From: CAZKEW01 sp964558915
GTDB taxonomy: Bacteria; Acidobacteriota; Aminicenantia; Aminicenantales; UBA8522
DNA: 64,000 nt
Assembly: GCA_964558915.1 (NCBI GenBank)
Contig: CAZLFV010000003.1
Coordinates: 3,306-67,305, forward strand
Direction of reading: 5' to 3'
Below the pieces are notes generated by a model. That model was given only the letters and a program-made list of their open reading frames with translations. It was not told where the DNA came from and did no database searches. The position numbers and the translations under genes are program-made. Below are positions 43,628 through 52,154 of this stretch, piece after piece. How positions within the stretch are numbered: position 1 is the first letter of the stretch; each line of letters opens with the position of its first letter.

Positions 43628-44193
43628 TTTACAGTGAGAAAGTAATGGACCATTTTCAGAACCCCCGCAACGTCGGGGTCATTAAAGATGCTGACGGCAT
43701 CGGCCAGGTCGGGAATCCTGTTTGCGGAGACATGATGACCTTTTATATTAAGGTTTCAGATAACCGGCTCGCGGATATCAAGTTCCAGACATTCGGCTGC
43801 GGCGCGGCTATCGCTGTGTCAAGCATAGTCAGCGAGATGGCCATGGGCAAGACCCTGGAAGAGGCCATGAAGATCACCAACTCCACCGTGGCCGAGGAGC
43901 TGGGTGGGCTGCCGAAGAATAAGCTCCATTGCTCGAACCTGGGAGCAGATGCGCTTCATGCCGCGATCGAAGACTACAAGAAAAAACAAGCGGCGGCCAG
44001 AGGAGGAAAGGTAGCAGCGGCGCCGCCGGAACGAAAATGCTATTGTCCCTATTGCGAAGGGCCAATCGAGGGGATTGAAGAAATCTGCGAACACTGCCAA
44101 GTGGAGCTTGAAGAGTGCCCGCACTGCGGCAACTTCACCAAGAAAGGTGGAGAACAGTGCGTTTCCTGTGGTGCTGAGCTCGAGCACCATTGA
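43624..44193 (+). CDS. IscU-like iron-sulfur scaffold with C-terminal zinc ribbons
   Basis: 189 residues. The IscU domain (1-125) keeps all ligands: Cys34 and Asp36 (NPVCGD), Cys59 (FGCG) and Cys103 (LHCSN). After an Ala/Lys linker a second part (about 137-186) has nine cysteines in CxCxxC, CxxC, CxxC and CxxC groups (139/141/144, 155/158, 165/168, 179/182), resembling two tandem zinc ribbons. That extension is not part of ordinary IscU (about 125-150 residues) or NifU. It lies directly behind the lysine-less IscS homologue, so the two probably form a complex. Confidence 0.88.
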   Translation: MIYSEKVMDHFQNPRNVGVIKDADGIGQVGNPVCGDMMTFYIKVSDNRLADIKFQTFGCGAAIAVSSIVSEMAMGKTLEEAMKITNSTVAEELGGLPKNKLHCSNLGADALHAAIEDYKKKQAAARGGKVAAAPPERKCYCPYCEGPIEGIEEICEHCQVELEECPHCGNFTKKGGEQCVSCGAELEHH

Positions 44194-44261
44194 CGGCATC
44201 TGCCCGCGCCGGGGCTGGTGCTGTCTGGAGCAATTGATTCGTTATGGGTCCTAGGGAAGCG

Positions 44262-44495
44262 ATGAAAGCTGACGTTAAGCTGGACTGCTTTGGGCTCCTT
44301 TGTCCTGTCCCGGTCATTCAGACGGCCAAAATAATCAAGGAGATGAAAGTCGGCGAGGTTCTGGAGGTCACCTCAACAGATGAAGGGATCAAGAAAGACA
44401 TGCCGGCTTGGTGCAGAATGAGCGGTCAGGAATATATCGGGATGGAGGAAGGAGACGGCCTCATCCGCGTCTATATCAGAAAGGTGAAGGAATAA
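44262..44495 (+). CDS. TusA/SirA-like sulfur carrier
   Basis: 77 residues from ATG 44262 (AGGGA upstream; an ATG 18 bases earlier has no SD). LDCFGLLCPVPVIQTAKII carries the CPxP motif whose Cys holds persulfide sulfur. It probably passes sulfur within the cluster-assembly or thiolation route encoded around it. The stop abuts the nadA start directly. Confidence 0.9.
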   Translation: MKADVKLDCFGLLCPVPVIQTAKIIKEMKVGEVLEVTSTDEGIKKDMPAWCRMSGQEYIGMEEGDGLIRVYIRKVKE

Positions 44496-45419
44496 ATGGA
44501 GCCGGGCATGGGACAGACCAAAGAACAAGTCGTGGCCAGGATTCGGGCGCTCAAAGGCGAAAAAAGAGCTGTCATCCTGGCCCATAATTATCAGATCGGC
44601 GAGGTCCAGGATATCGCCGATTACACCGGCGATTCCCTCGGCTTGAGCCAGCAGGCGGCCGCAACTGACGCAGAGGTAGTTGTCTTCTGCGGTGTCCATT
44701 TCATGGCCGAAACTGCGGCCATCCTGTCTCCCCATAAAATAGTTCTTCTCCCCGACCTTAAGGCTGGCTGTCCGATGGCTGATATGATCACGGCCGAGGA
44801 GCTGAGATCCTGGAAGAAGAAGTATCCCGGACGAAAAGTCGTTAGCTACGTCAACACCACCGCCGAGGTCAAGGCGGAGTCCGATGTCTGTTGCACCTCC
44901 TCAAACGCCGTCAAGGTGGTGAACTCAATCGAGGACGACGAGATCCTTTTTCTTCCCGATAAGAACTTAGCCGCCTACGTGGCCCGCCAGACTCGGAAAA
45001 AGATTGTCGCTTGGGACGGTTACTGTTATGTTCATAACCGCATCTATGCCAGCGACGTCCTGACCAGAAAAAAGATGCATTCGGAGGCCGAAGTCTGGGT
45101 CCATCCAGAATGCCGGCCGGAGGTCATCGACCTGGCCGATAGAGTCCTTTCTACTGGTCAGATGGTCAAGGCGGCGCGGGAGACGAGGGCGAAGGAAGTC
45201 ATCATCGGAACTGAAGCGGGAATCATCTACCGCCTCAGAAAAGAGAACCCTGCTGTGGCTTTTTACCCGGTCAAAGACCTGGCTTTGTGTTCAAATATGA
45301 AAAAAATTAATCTCTATAAGATCTGGAGAGCCCTGGAGGATATGACATTCAAAATTGTGGTTCCTCCGGAGATCAGCGGTCGGGCCCGGGGAGCTATCGA
45401 AAAAATGATTCAAATCTAA
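44496..45419 (+). CDS. nadA: quinolinate synthase A
   Basis: Condenses iminoaspartate with dihydroxyacetone phosphate in NAD synthesis, using a [4Fe-4S] cluster. 307 residues. AHNYQIGEVQDIADYTGDS, GVHFMAETA, VNTTAEVKAESD and CTSSNAVKV are family hallmarks. The three cluster cysteines are probably Cys92 (AGCPMAD), Cys177 (GYCYVH) and Cys265 (LCSNMKK), judged from their spacing. As an iron-sulfur enzyme it fits the assembly genes before it. No nadB or nadC is in the window. Confidence 0.95.
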   Translation: MEPGMGQTKEQVVARIRALKGEKRAVILAHNYQIGEVQDIADYTGDSLGLSQQAAATDAEVVVFCGVHFMAETAAILSPHKIVLLPDLKAGCPMADMITAEELRSWKKKYPGRKVVSYVNTTAEVKAESDVCCTSSNAVKVVNSIEDDEILFLPDKNLAAYVARQTRKKIVAWDGYCYVHNRIYASDVLTRKKMHSEAEVWVHPECRPEVIDLADRVLSTGQMVKAARETRAKEVIIGTEAGIIYRLRKENPAVAFYPVKDLALCSNMKKINLYKIWRALEDMTFKIVVPPEISGRARGAIEKMIQI

Positions 45420-45429
45420 GGAGGACGGA

Positions 45430-45933
45430 ATGAAAAAAATGACCGAAGAACACCTGAAGAACGCGTATGCGGGCGAAAGCCAGGCCCACATGAAGTATCT
45501 TGCGTTTGCCGACGCGGCAGAGAAGGAGAAGTTTGCCAATGTGGCCCGTCTATTCCGGGCCAATAGCTACGCCGAGAAGGTCCACGCCACCAACCATCTG
45601 CGCACGCTCGGCGGCATCGGGAAAACGGCTGAGAATCTCGGGGCGGCCGAGAACGGCGAGAATTTCGAAGTCGAAGAGATGTACCCGGCATACCTCAAGG
45701 TCGCTGAGAATCAGGGAGAAAAAACGGCGGCGACGATGTTCACTTGGGCCATGGCCGCGGAAAAGGTTCACGCCGGCCTTTACGAGCGGGCCAAAGAGGT
45801 CGTCGAGAAGGGAAAGGACTTGAGCTATTTCCCCGTCCATGTGTGCTCGAATTGCGGGTTCACGATGGAGGGCGAGGCGCCCGACAAATGCCCAGTCTGC
45901 GGTGCCTCGAAACAGAAGTTCGTGAAATTTTAA
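45430..45933 (+). CDS. rubrerythrin
   Basis: 167 residues. A ferritin-like di-iron domain (1-130; AGESQAHMKYLAFADAAEKE, AEKVHATNH, AAEKVHAGLY) is followed by a rubredoxin-like domain with CSNCGF and CPVCGA. It reduces hydrogen peroxide with electrons from rubredoxin-type donors. It lies 10 bases after nadA with AAGGAGG as SD, and probably protects the iron-sulfur enzymes encoded with it. Confidence 0.95.
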   Translation: MKKMTEEHLKNAYAGESQAHMKYLAFADAAEKEKFANVARLFRANSYAEKVHATNHLRTLGGIGKTAENLGAAENGENFEVEEMYPAYLKVAENQGEKTAATMFTWAMAAEKVHAGLYERAKEVVEKGKDLSYFPVHVCSNCGFTMEGEAPDKCPVCGASKQKFVKF

Positions 45934-45967
45934 GGCCAGTGGATTAGAATAAAAGAGGAGGCTTGAA

Positions 45968-46477
45968 TTGTCCTTGGACCCAAACTTGAGACCCTTTGAA
46001 GTCCTGGCTACGGCCATCCGGTCGGAGATAGAAGCGGCGAATTTCTATTCCCGGCTTCTGGACAAAGTGAAAAATATCCTCCTCCAGCAAAAGCTGAAAT
46101 TCCTCATCCTTGAGGAAAAGAAGCACAGGAAAATTCTGGAAAAGCTCTTTAATGACCGGTTTCCCGACCGCGAGCTCAAAGTCCCGGAGAAGGCCGCCCG
46201 GCTCCGCTTGCCTCTCACTGTGGACGAAAAAAGCACTGTCCTTGACCTCTTTAAAGCTGCTCTCGCCGCGGAAAAGTTTGCCGAGGAATTCTATGCCAAT
46301 GCCAGGAAAGAGGCCGGGGACGCGGCAAGCAAAAAAGTCCTTGAGTATTTGAGCCGCGTGGAACGGAGCCATTATTTCTTGATCAAGGCGGAGATCGATC
46401 TCCTGACCCGGTTTCCCGATTATTATGACGTCGAGGATTTCCATCTCGGCCAGGACCTTTTTCATATCGGACCTTAA
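45968..46477 (+). CDS. ferritin-like/rubrerythrin-related di-iron protein
   Basis: 169 residues, TTG start behind GAGGAGG. Helices with SEIEAANFYSRLL, EEKKHRKILEKLF, AEKFAEEFY and VERSHYFLI give the Glu and ExxH pattern of a di-iron bundle, without a rubredoxin domain. It is clearly paralogous to the gene at 52155-52643 (shared EEKKH and LSRVERSH/LSKVERSH stretches). It is last in the iron-sulfur/rubrerythrin run. Confidence 0.8.
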   Translation: MSLDPNLRPFEVLATAIRSEIEAANFYSRLLDKVKNILLQQKLKFLILEEKKHRKILEKLFNDRFPDRELKVPEKAARLRLPLTVDEKSTVLDLFKAALAAEKFAEEFYANARKEAGDAASKKVLEYLSRVERSHYFLIKAEIDLLTRFPDYYDVEDFHLGQDLFHIGP

Positions 46478-46546
46478 TATTCTCTTGAATATATAAAACG
46501 GGGAAGCCCAGAGAAGCTCCGTATTCCTTCGACTGGAGGGAGGGAG

Positions 46547-47662
46547 ATGAAACATACGTGGCGTTTGGGAAAAATCTTGGGGATCGACATCAATATCGAC
46601 TCAAGCTGGCTGGTTATTTTTGTCCTTTTCACCTGGGTCCTGGCCGGCAACTATTTTCCCAGGGGTTATCCCGCCTGGCCGCGCACTCTCTATTGGGTTA
46701 TGGGCCTTGTGACCAGCCTTCTTGTTTTTGCCTCGGTCCTGGCCCACGAGCTCGCTCATTCCCTGGTTGCGTTAAAGCAAGGCGAGAAGGTCCGGAGCAT
46801 TACGCTTTTCATCCTGGGTGGAGTATCCCAGATTGCAGAGGAGCCCAAGGAACCGCTGAAAGAGTTTGCGATGGCGATCATAGGACCGATTTCGAGTTTC
46901 ATCATCGCCTTCGTTTTTTTTGTCCTTTCGCTTTGGCTGAAGGCTGTCAGCGCTCCCCTGGCCGCCTCGGCCACCTATCTGGCGATTATAAACACAGCCC
47001 TGGGCATTTTTAACCTAGTCCCGGGTTTCCCCATGGACGGCGGCCGCATTCTGCGCTCCATTCTCTGGAAAGTGACGGGCAATCTGAAAAAGGCGACCCG
47101 CGTGGCTTCATTGGCTGGTCAGGGAATGGCCTTCCTCCTTATTTTCTTAGGAATCTTCGAATTCCTGCGCGGCAGATTCTCAGGGCTGTGGTGGATTCTG
47201 ATCGGCTGGTTCCTGCACAACGCCGCCGTCAGAGGCTACAGTGAAGTCATGATTAAAAGCGTTTTGCAGGGAATGACGGCCGAGGACCTGATGAGCAAGG
47301 ATTTCGAGACTGTTTCGGGAGATCTTTCGGTCCAGGACCTTGTCGATCACTATATCCTCAAGAAAAAGGAGAGGGTTTTTCTAGTCAGCGATGACGGAGG
47401 CCTCATGGGGATCGTTTGCCTCGAGGATGTCAAACAGACCCCGAAGGAAAAATGGCTGCAATCCAAGGTGAAGGATATTATGACACCGCGGGAACAGCTG
47501 GAGGCCGTAACTCCCGATGCCGACGGCAACAAGATTCTCTCCAGCCTGGCCGCGAAAAATATCCACCAGGTGCCGGTCATGAGCGGCGAGAAGATCGAAG
47601 GAATCATCTGCCGGACTGATATCATCCGCTATCTCCAGCTCCGGTCCGACCTGGGAGTTTAA
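46547..47662 (+). CDS. site-2-protease-type membrane metalloprotease with CBS domains
   Basis: 371 residues. A membrane M50 domain carries the zinc motif HELAHS (near residue 67) and the third ligand region NLVPGFPMDGGRILR. Two CBS domains follow (about 245-300 and 305-368; LMSKDFETVSGD and DIMTPREQLEAV). It cleaves membrane-embedded substrates; CBS domains usually sense adenine nucleotides. SD GGAGGGAGGG. The substrate is unknown. Confidence 0.92.
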   Translation: MKHTWRLGKILGIDINIDSSWLVIFVLFTWVLAGNYFPRGYPAWPRTLYWVMGLVTSLLVFASVLAHELAHSLVALKQGEKVRSITLFILGGVSQIAEEPKEPLKEFAMAIIGPISSFIIAFVFFVLSLWLKAVSAPLAASATYLAIINTALGIFNLVPGFPMDGGRILRSILWKVTGNLKKATRVASLAGQGMAFLLIFLGIFEFLRGRFSGLWWILIGWFLHNAAVRGYSEVMIKSVLQGMTAEDLMSKDFETVSGDLSVQDLVDHYILKKKERVFLVSDDGGLMGIVCLEDVKQTPKEKWLQSKVKDIMTPREQLEAVTPDADGNKILSSLAAKNIHQVPVMSGEKIEGIICRTDIIRYLQLRSDLGV

Positions 47663-47673
47663 GGGGGATGACG

Positions 47674-48339
47674 ATGGAACCAGCCAAGAAGCGAATCGGA
47701 GCAATCATCCGGATTCTGCGCCGAGAGTATCCCTCGACCCGAACAGCTCTCCATTTCGAGACACCCTGGGAGATTCTCGTGGCGACCATCCTGGCCGCTC
47801 AGTGCACCGACGAGCGAGTCAATAAGATTACTCCCGGACTCTTCAAGAAATATCCCACGGCCGCGGAATTTGCCCGAGCGGATCGGGCTGAGCTCGAGGC
47901 GGATATCCGTCCGACCGGTTTTTTCCGCAATAAGGCCAAGAGCATCATCGGAGCCGCCCAGAAAATTGTCCAGGACTTCGGGGGTGAGGTGCCTTCGACG
48001 ATGGAAGAACTGATCACTGTTCCCGGAGTGGCGAGAAAAACAGCGAATATCGTTCTCTCCTCCGGATTTTCGAAGGCCGAGGGGATCGCTGTCGATACGC
48101 ATGTGAAGCGCCTTTCCGGCAGGCTGGGCCTGAGCCGCCAGAGCGACCCCGATAAGATCGAACGGGACCTGATGAAGATCGTCCCGAGAAAGGATTGGCT
48201 GGATTTTAATTACATGCTCGTGGACCATGGCCGGAAAGTCTGCCAGGCGCGAAAACCCCACTGCCCGCAATGCGCTCTCCGGAGCCTCTGCCCGTCTGCG
48301 ACAAAGTTCTACCCGGAGCTCAAAACGAGAACAGCATGA
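47674..48339 (+). CDS. nth: endonuclease III
   Basis: 221 residues from ATG 47674 (GGGGG six bases upstream; the earlier ATG 47668 touches the SD). A base-excision glycosylase/lyase for oxidised pyrimidines. Catalytic Lys122 (GVARKTAN) and Asp141 (VDTHV) are present. The [4Fe-4S] loop has Cys190, Cys197, Cys200 and Cys206 with the exact E. coli spacing. The stop overlaps the next start as ATGA. Confidence 0.95.
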   Translation: MEPAKKRIGAIIRILRREYPSTRTALHFETPWEILVATILAAQCTDERVNKITPGLFKKYPTAAEFARADRAELEADIRPTGFFRNKAKSIIGAAQKIVQDFGGEVPSTMEELITVPGVARKTANIVLSSGFSKAEGIAVDTHVKRLSGRLGLSRQSDPDKIERDLMKIVPRKDWLDFNYMLVDHGRKVCQARKPHCPQCALRSLCPSATKFYPELKTRTA

Positions 48340-49349
48340 TCAAAGAAGCCATGCTTTACCGTAGCCTCGAAGAGGGCAAAGTTGAATGTTTCCTCTGCAG
48401 CCACTGTTGCCTCATCCAGCCCTCCAAGTTTGGGGTCTGCGGTGTCCGGGAAAACCGGGACGGGAAGCTATTCTCCCATGTCTACGGAGAAGTGATCGCT
48501 GCGCACATCGACCCGATCGAGAAAAAGCCTCTTTATCATTTCCTCCCCGGCTCAACGTCCTTTTCCATTGCCACCGTAGGGTGCAATTTTCGCTGTCCCT
48601 TTTGCCAAAACTGGCAGATCTCACAGGTCAAAAAAAAGGATCAAACAAAATCCGGGGAGGCGCGGCTTTCTCCTGAGAACATCGTGACGGAGGCGAAGCG
48701 GCAGCGGTGCCGGAGCATTTCCTACACTTATACTGAGCCGACGATATTTTTTGAGTATGCCTATGATACGGCGAAGCTTGGCCGGAGCGCCGGCCTGGCC
48801 AACGTCTTTGTCACGAACGGCTATATGACCGCAGACGCCTTGAAGACGATCCAGCCCTATCTTGATGCGGCGAATGTCGACCTCAAGGCTTTTAAAGACG
48901 AGACTTATAAAAAAGTTTGCGGAGCCCGCCTCGAGCCGGTCCTCGAATCCATCCGCCTGATGAGAGAACTGAAGATTTGGATCGAAGTGACAACCCTAGT
49001 TGTGCCGGGGATGAACGACGGGCAAGAGGAGCTCCGGAGCATTGCCCGCTTCATCGCCAGCGTCAGCCCTGAGATCCCCTGGCATGTTAGTCGGTTTCAT
49101 CCTGACTATAAGTATACCCAGACAGGCGCGACTCCTTTAGAAACACTGCGGACAGCCTTCTCCCTGGGGAAAGAGGAGGGCCTCGAATATGTCTATATCG
49201 GAAATGTCTGGGGAGAGTCTGAGGACACGATGTGTCCGCGCTGCGGTCGACCGCTGCTCCGGCGGAGCGGTTTTTTTATCGAGGAGAACAACCTCAAGGA
49301 CGGGAAGTGTTGCTTCTGCGGGAACCCAGTCGCCGGGGTTTTTGGCTGA
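48336..49349 (+). CDS. AmmeMemoRadiSam-type radical SAM enzyme (AmrS-like)
   Basis: 337 residues from ATG 48336. An N-terminal cysteine-rich part (CFLCSHCCLIQPSKFGVCGVREN) precedes DPIEKKPLYHFLPGS and the radical SAM motif CNFRCPFC. A C-terminal zinc-ribbon-like tail (CPRC ... CCFC) closes it. It is typical of the AmrS branch of PflA-like activases, usually encoded near Memo (AmrB) and AMMECR1 (AmrA) genes. Neither lies in this window. The target is unknown. Confidence 0.9.
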   Translation: MIKEAMLYRSLEEGKVECFLCSHCCLIQPSKFGVCGVRENRDGKLFSHVYGEVIAAHIDPIEKKPLYHFLPGSTSFSIATVGCNFRCPFCQNWQISQVKKKDQTKSGEARLSPENIVTEAKRQRCRSISYTYTEPTIFFEYAYDTAKLGRSAGLANVFVTNGYMTADALKTIQPYLDAANVDLKAFKDETYKKVCGARLEPVLESIRLMRELKIWIEVTTLVVPGMNDGQEELRSIARFIASVSPEIPWHVSRFHPDYKYTQTGATPLETLRTAFSLGKEEGLEYVYIGNVWGESEDTMCPRCGRPLLRRSGFFIEENNLKDGKCCFCGNPVAGVFG

Positions 49350-49353
49350 AAGA

Positions 49354-50052
49354 CTACGCCAGCCAATCTTCAATCGTGGCGAAGTGAAGCTTGACCTGCG
49401 ACTCCAGGTCGGCCGGCTTTTGCAAGCCACGTTCAGCGCAGCAAGCAGCGACTGCGGCATCAATATCAAGCCAGGGGGAACCAAGGTTGCCTGAGCCGTG
49501 CACACTTCCACTAATATTTTTTCTTTTTTGGCGGGTTTTCTTAGTCTTTGATTTTTTCCCGATGCGGCCGAGCTTCGCAACCATTTGCTTGTAGAGCGCC
49601 GCATAGATCTTGTCGAAATAGAAATAGTCTTCTGTTCCCTGAGATTTGAGATAAGATTCGACCGTGCCGTCCGTGCCATAGACTCCGAGGCAATCCGGAT
49701 GGGGGGGCATACACCCGAACCTCTCTTCCCCTTCAGTGTCCACTATCTGTCCGAGAGGGTAGAGGCGGCAGACAAGAGGCCGGTCGGGATGGACGCCGCA
49801 TCCTTTTGCGCTGAGGAAAATACAGCTTCCATCAGGTTTGACACCCAGGATGGTCCCTCCTTTTTCGGCATACTTGGCGTAAAACTCCGTGCTGGTCAGG
49901 CCGAAGTGCCGGGCGAGGCGCAGAGCTTCATAGGGCGAGACCCGGATAATTTTGCCATAGCAACAAGCGCTGCAGACCTGGCATTTGAAGGAAAACGGGG
50001 TCTCCCTCCCGAGGTCAAACGTCAAGGCTGTGGATCTGCCAGCGTCGTCCAT
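49354..50052 (-). CDS. YkgJ-family cysteine cluster protein
   Basis: 232 residues. The CxxCxxCC-type cluster CQVCSACCYG, then CIFL, GCGVHPDRPLVCRLYP, is the YkgJ/UPF0153 pattern that probably binds zinc or an iron-sulfur cluster. The C-terminal third is Lys/Arg-rich and less conserved. It meets the AmrS-type gene tail to tail with a 4-base gap. Function unknown. Confidence 0.82.
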   Translation of the reverse strand: MDDAGRSTALTFDLGRETPFSFKCQVCSACCYGKIIRVSPYEALRLARHFGLTSTEFYAKYAEKGGTILGVKPDGSCIFLSAKGCGVHPDRPLVCRLYPLGQIVDTEGEERFGCMPPHPDCLGVYGTDGTVESYLKSQGTEDYFYFDKIYAALYKQMVAKLGRIGKKSKTKKTRQKRKNISGSVHGSGNLGSPWLDIDAAVAACCAERGLQKPADLESQVKLHFATIEDWLA

Positions 50053-50074
50053 CGAGCGGCGTCAAGTCGCACCG

Positions 50075-50242
50075 TCATGACCAGTCGAAGGGAATGTTTT
50101 GCTGCTGCCAGATGGTTTCTCGGTAGAACTTGATCGTGATGCGGCTTCCTCCCATGACTTCAGTGGCAATATAGACGTATGGCTCACCCTTTTCATGCGC
50201 CGCATGCTGTGTTTTACATGCTAATATAGGGCAACGGAGATG
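50075..50242 (-). pseudogene. possible remnant of a small gene without start codon
   Basis: A 55-codon frame ending EPYVYIATEVMGGSRITIKF...IPFDWS looks protein-like in residue pattern and codon use, but has no ATG, GTG or TTG before its middle. It sits between the divergent YkgJ and archease genes. It could be a 5'-truncated gene or a chance frame. Confidence 0.25.
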
Positions 50243-50292
50243 TCAAATTTCTGATCTCATGTTAAAATAGAGCCGCGGACGCAGAGGTTCCG

Positions 50293-50718
50293 ATGGAGCA
50301 AAAATTTATCTTCCTCGACCACACGGCCGATGCCAAATTTCAGGCTTTTGGCCGGACTCTGGAAGAAGCATTTGCCAATGCCGCCCTGGCCACAGCCTCA
50401 TTGATGTGGGATGTCAGTTCTATATCTCAGCGGGTTCGGTATCCTCTTGGCGTCCGGGGCAAGGATCTCGAGCAACTCCTCGTGCAGTTCCTGCAGGAGA
50501 TTGTTTATTTGTTTGACACAAAGATGTTTCTTCTTAGCTCTACCGAGGAGCTGCGAATCAAAGAAAGCGACCATGGATACAGCCTCGAGGCCGTCTTTTC
50601 CGGTGATGACCGCCCCGGCGAGTACAATATCTTCGGAGAAGTGAAGGCAATTACTTACAACGAGATAAAAATAGAACACAATGACCACGTCACCCTTCAG
50701 GTGGTTGTGGATATTTGA
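50293..50718 (+). CDS. archease
   Basis: 141 residues. FLDHTADAKFQAFGRTLEEAFANAALATASLM at the N-terminus and the C-terminal KAITYNEIKIE carry the conserved acidic residues of archease, which stimulates guanylation and turnover of the RtcB ligase. The ligase gene follows 9 bases later, the classic pairing. Confidence 0.95.
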   Translation: MEQKFIFLDHTADAKFQAFGRTLEEAFANAALATASLMWDVSSISQRVRYPLGVRGKDLEQLLVQFLQEIVYLFDTKMFLLSSTEELRIKESDHGYSLEAVFSGDDRPGEYNIFGEVKAITYNEIKIEHNDHVTLQVVVDI

Positions 50719-50727
50719 GGTGCGAAA

Positions 50728-52149
50728 ATGGAACTCCGAAAAATAAATGATTTTGTCTGGGAGATCCCAAAACAGGGCGAGATGAAAGTGCCTGCGCTGA
50801 TCTACGCCTCGGCCAAGCTTCTGGAGAGCGTCAAGCGCGACCTCACCCTCGAGCAGGCCAGGAATGTCGCCTGCCTGCCTGGGATTCAGCGGATGTCCTA
50901 TGTTATGCCCGACGCCCATCAGGGCTATGGTTTTCCGATCGGGGGAGTGGCTGCTTTTGACCTGGATTCGGGAATTATATCTCCCGGCGGGGTCGGTTAT
51001 GATATCAACTGCGGAGTTAGGCTCGTGCGGACGGACTTCATGGAAAACGACATCTCCGCCAAGAGGAAGGAGCTTCTCGCCGAAATATTCAAGGAAGTGC
51101 CCGCCGGCGTTGGCAAGGGAGGCATCACCAAGCTTAGCCGCAGTGTGCTCAGGGATATCCTCACCAGGGGCGCGGAGTGGGCCGTCGAGCAGGGCTTCGG
51201 CACTAAGGAAGACCTGTCGATGACCGAGGAGAATGGCCGGATGAAGGATGCTGCCCCCGACTTCGTCTCCGAGCGGGCACTGGAAAGAGGCATCCCTCAG
51301 CTCGGGACCCTGGGCGCGGGAAATCACTTCCTCGAGATTCAGAAAGTCGCCGAGATCTATGATCAAGACATCGCGCGGGTATTTGGAATTCAGACGGAGG
51401 GACAAGTCTTGGTGATGATCCACTGCGGAAGCCGCGGCCTGGGACATCAGGTAGCCTCCGATTATATCGAGTCGATGGAAAATAAGTTCGGGACCAAAGG
51501 GTTGCCCGACCGGGAGTTGATCAATGCTCCCATCTGCTCGCCTTTAGGTCAGCAGTATTATAAATCCATGTGTGCGGCGGTCAATTATGCCTTTGCCAAC
51601 CGCCAGATGATTGCCCACTGGGTGCGTAATGTCTTTGCCAAAGTCATCGGAAGCTCCAAGGGAATGAGACAGGTTTACGATGTCTGCCATAATGTGGCCA
51701 AAATAGAAAAACATGAGGTCGACGGCCAGACCAGGGAACTGTGCATCCACCGGAAGGGGGCGACGCGGAGTTTCGGGCCGGGTCGGGCTGAGGTGCCGGA
51801 GGCCTACAGGTCCTCGGGCCAGCCGGTGATCATCCCTGGAAGCATGGGCACGGCTTCTTACTTGCTGGTGGGAACCACAGAAGCGGAAAGTCTGAGTTTC
51901 AGCTCAACAGCCCATGGCGCCGGCAGGGTCATGTCGCGACACGAGGCGCTCCGCCGGTTTCGCGGCGAGCAAATCCGCGACGACCTCCAGAAGAAAGGAA
52001 TCGAGCTTCGGTCGACAAGCTGGAAAGGGGTCGCCGAGGAGGCCTCAGGCGCCTACAAGGATGTGGATGAAGTTGTGCGGGTTTCCCATGAGGTTGGCAT
52101 TGGCCGCCTTGTGGCCAAAGTCGTGCCCGTCGGGGTTATGAAAGGATAA
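50728..52149 (+). CDS. rtcB: RNA-splicing/repair ligase RtcB
   Basis: Joins 2',3'-cyclic phosphate and 5'-OH RNA ends with GTP and Mn(II). 473 residues. Metal and catalytic motifs are intact: DAHQGYGFPIG, GYDINCGVR, GAGNHFLEI, IHCGSRGLGHQV and the guanylated-His stretch TAHGAGRVMSR. It forms an operon with archease. It may heal RNA cut by toxins or by stress; a tRNA-splicing role is less likely in bacteria. Confidence 0.97.
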   Translation: MELRKINDFVWEIPKQGEMKVPALIYASAKLLESVKRDLTLEQARNVACLPGIQRMSYVMPDAHQGYGFPIGGVAAFDLDSGIISPGGVGYDINCGVRLVRTDFMENDISAKRKELLAEIFKEVPAGVGKGGITKLSRSVLRDILTRGAEWAVEQGFGTKEDLSMTEENGRMKDAAPDFVSERALERGIPQLGTLGAGNHFLEIQKVAEIYDQDIARVFGIQTEGQVLVMIHCGSRGLGHQVASDYIESMENKFGTKGLPDRELINAPICSPLGQQYYKSMCAAVNYAFANRQMIAHWVRNVFAKVIGSSKGMRQVYDVCHNVAKIEKHEVDGQTRELCIHRKGATRSFGPGRAEVPEAYRSSGQPVIIPGSMGTASYLLVGTTEAESLSFSSTAHGAGRVMSRHEALRRFRGEQIRDDLQKKGIELRSTSWKGVAEEASGAYKDVDEVVRVSHEVGIGRLVAKVVPVGVMKG

Positions 52150-52154
52150 ATCCT

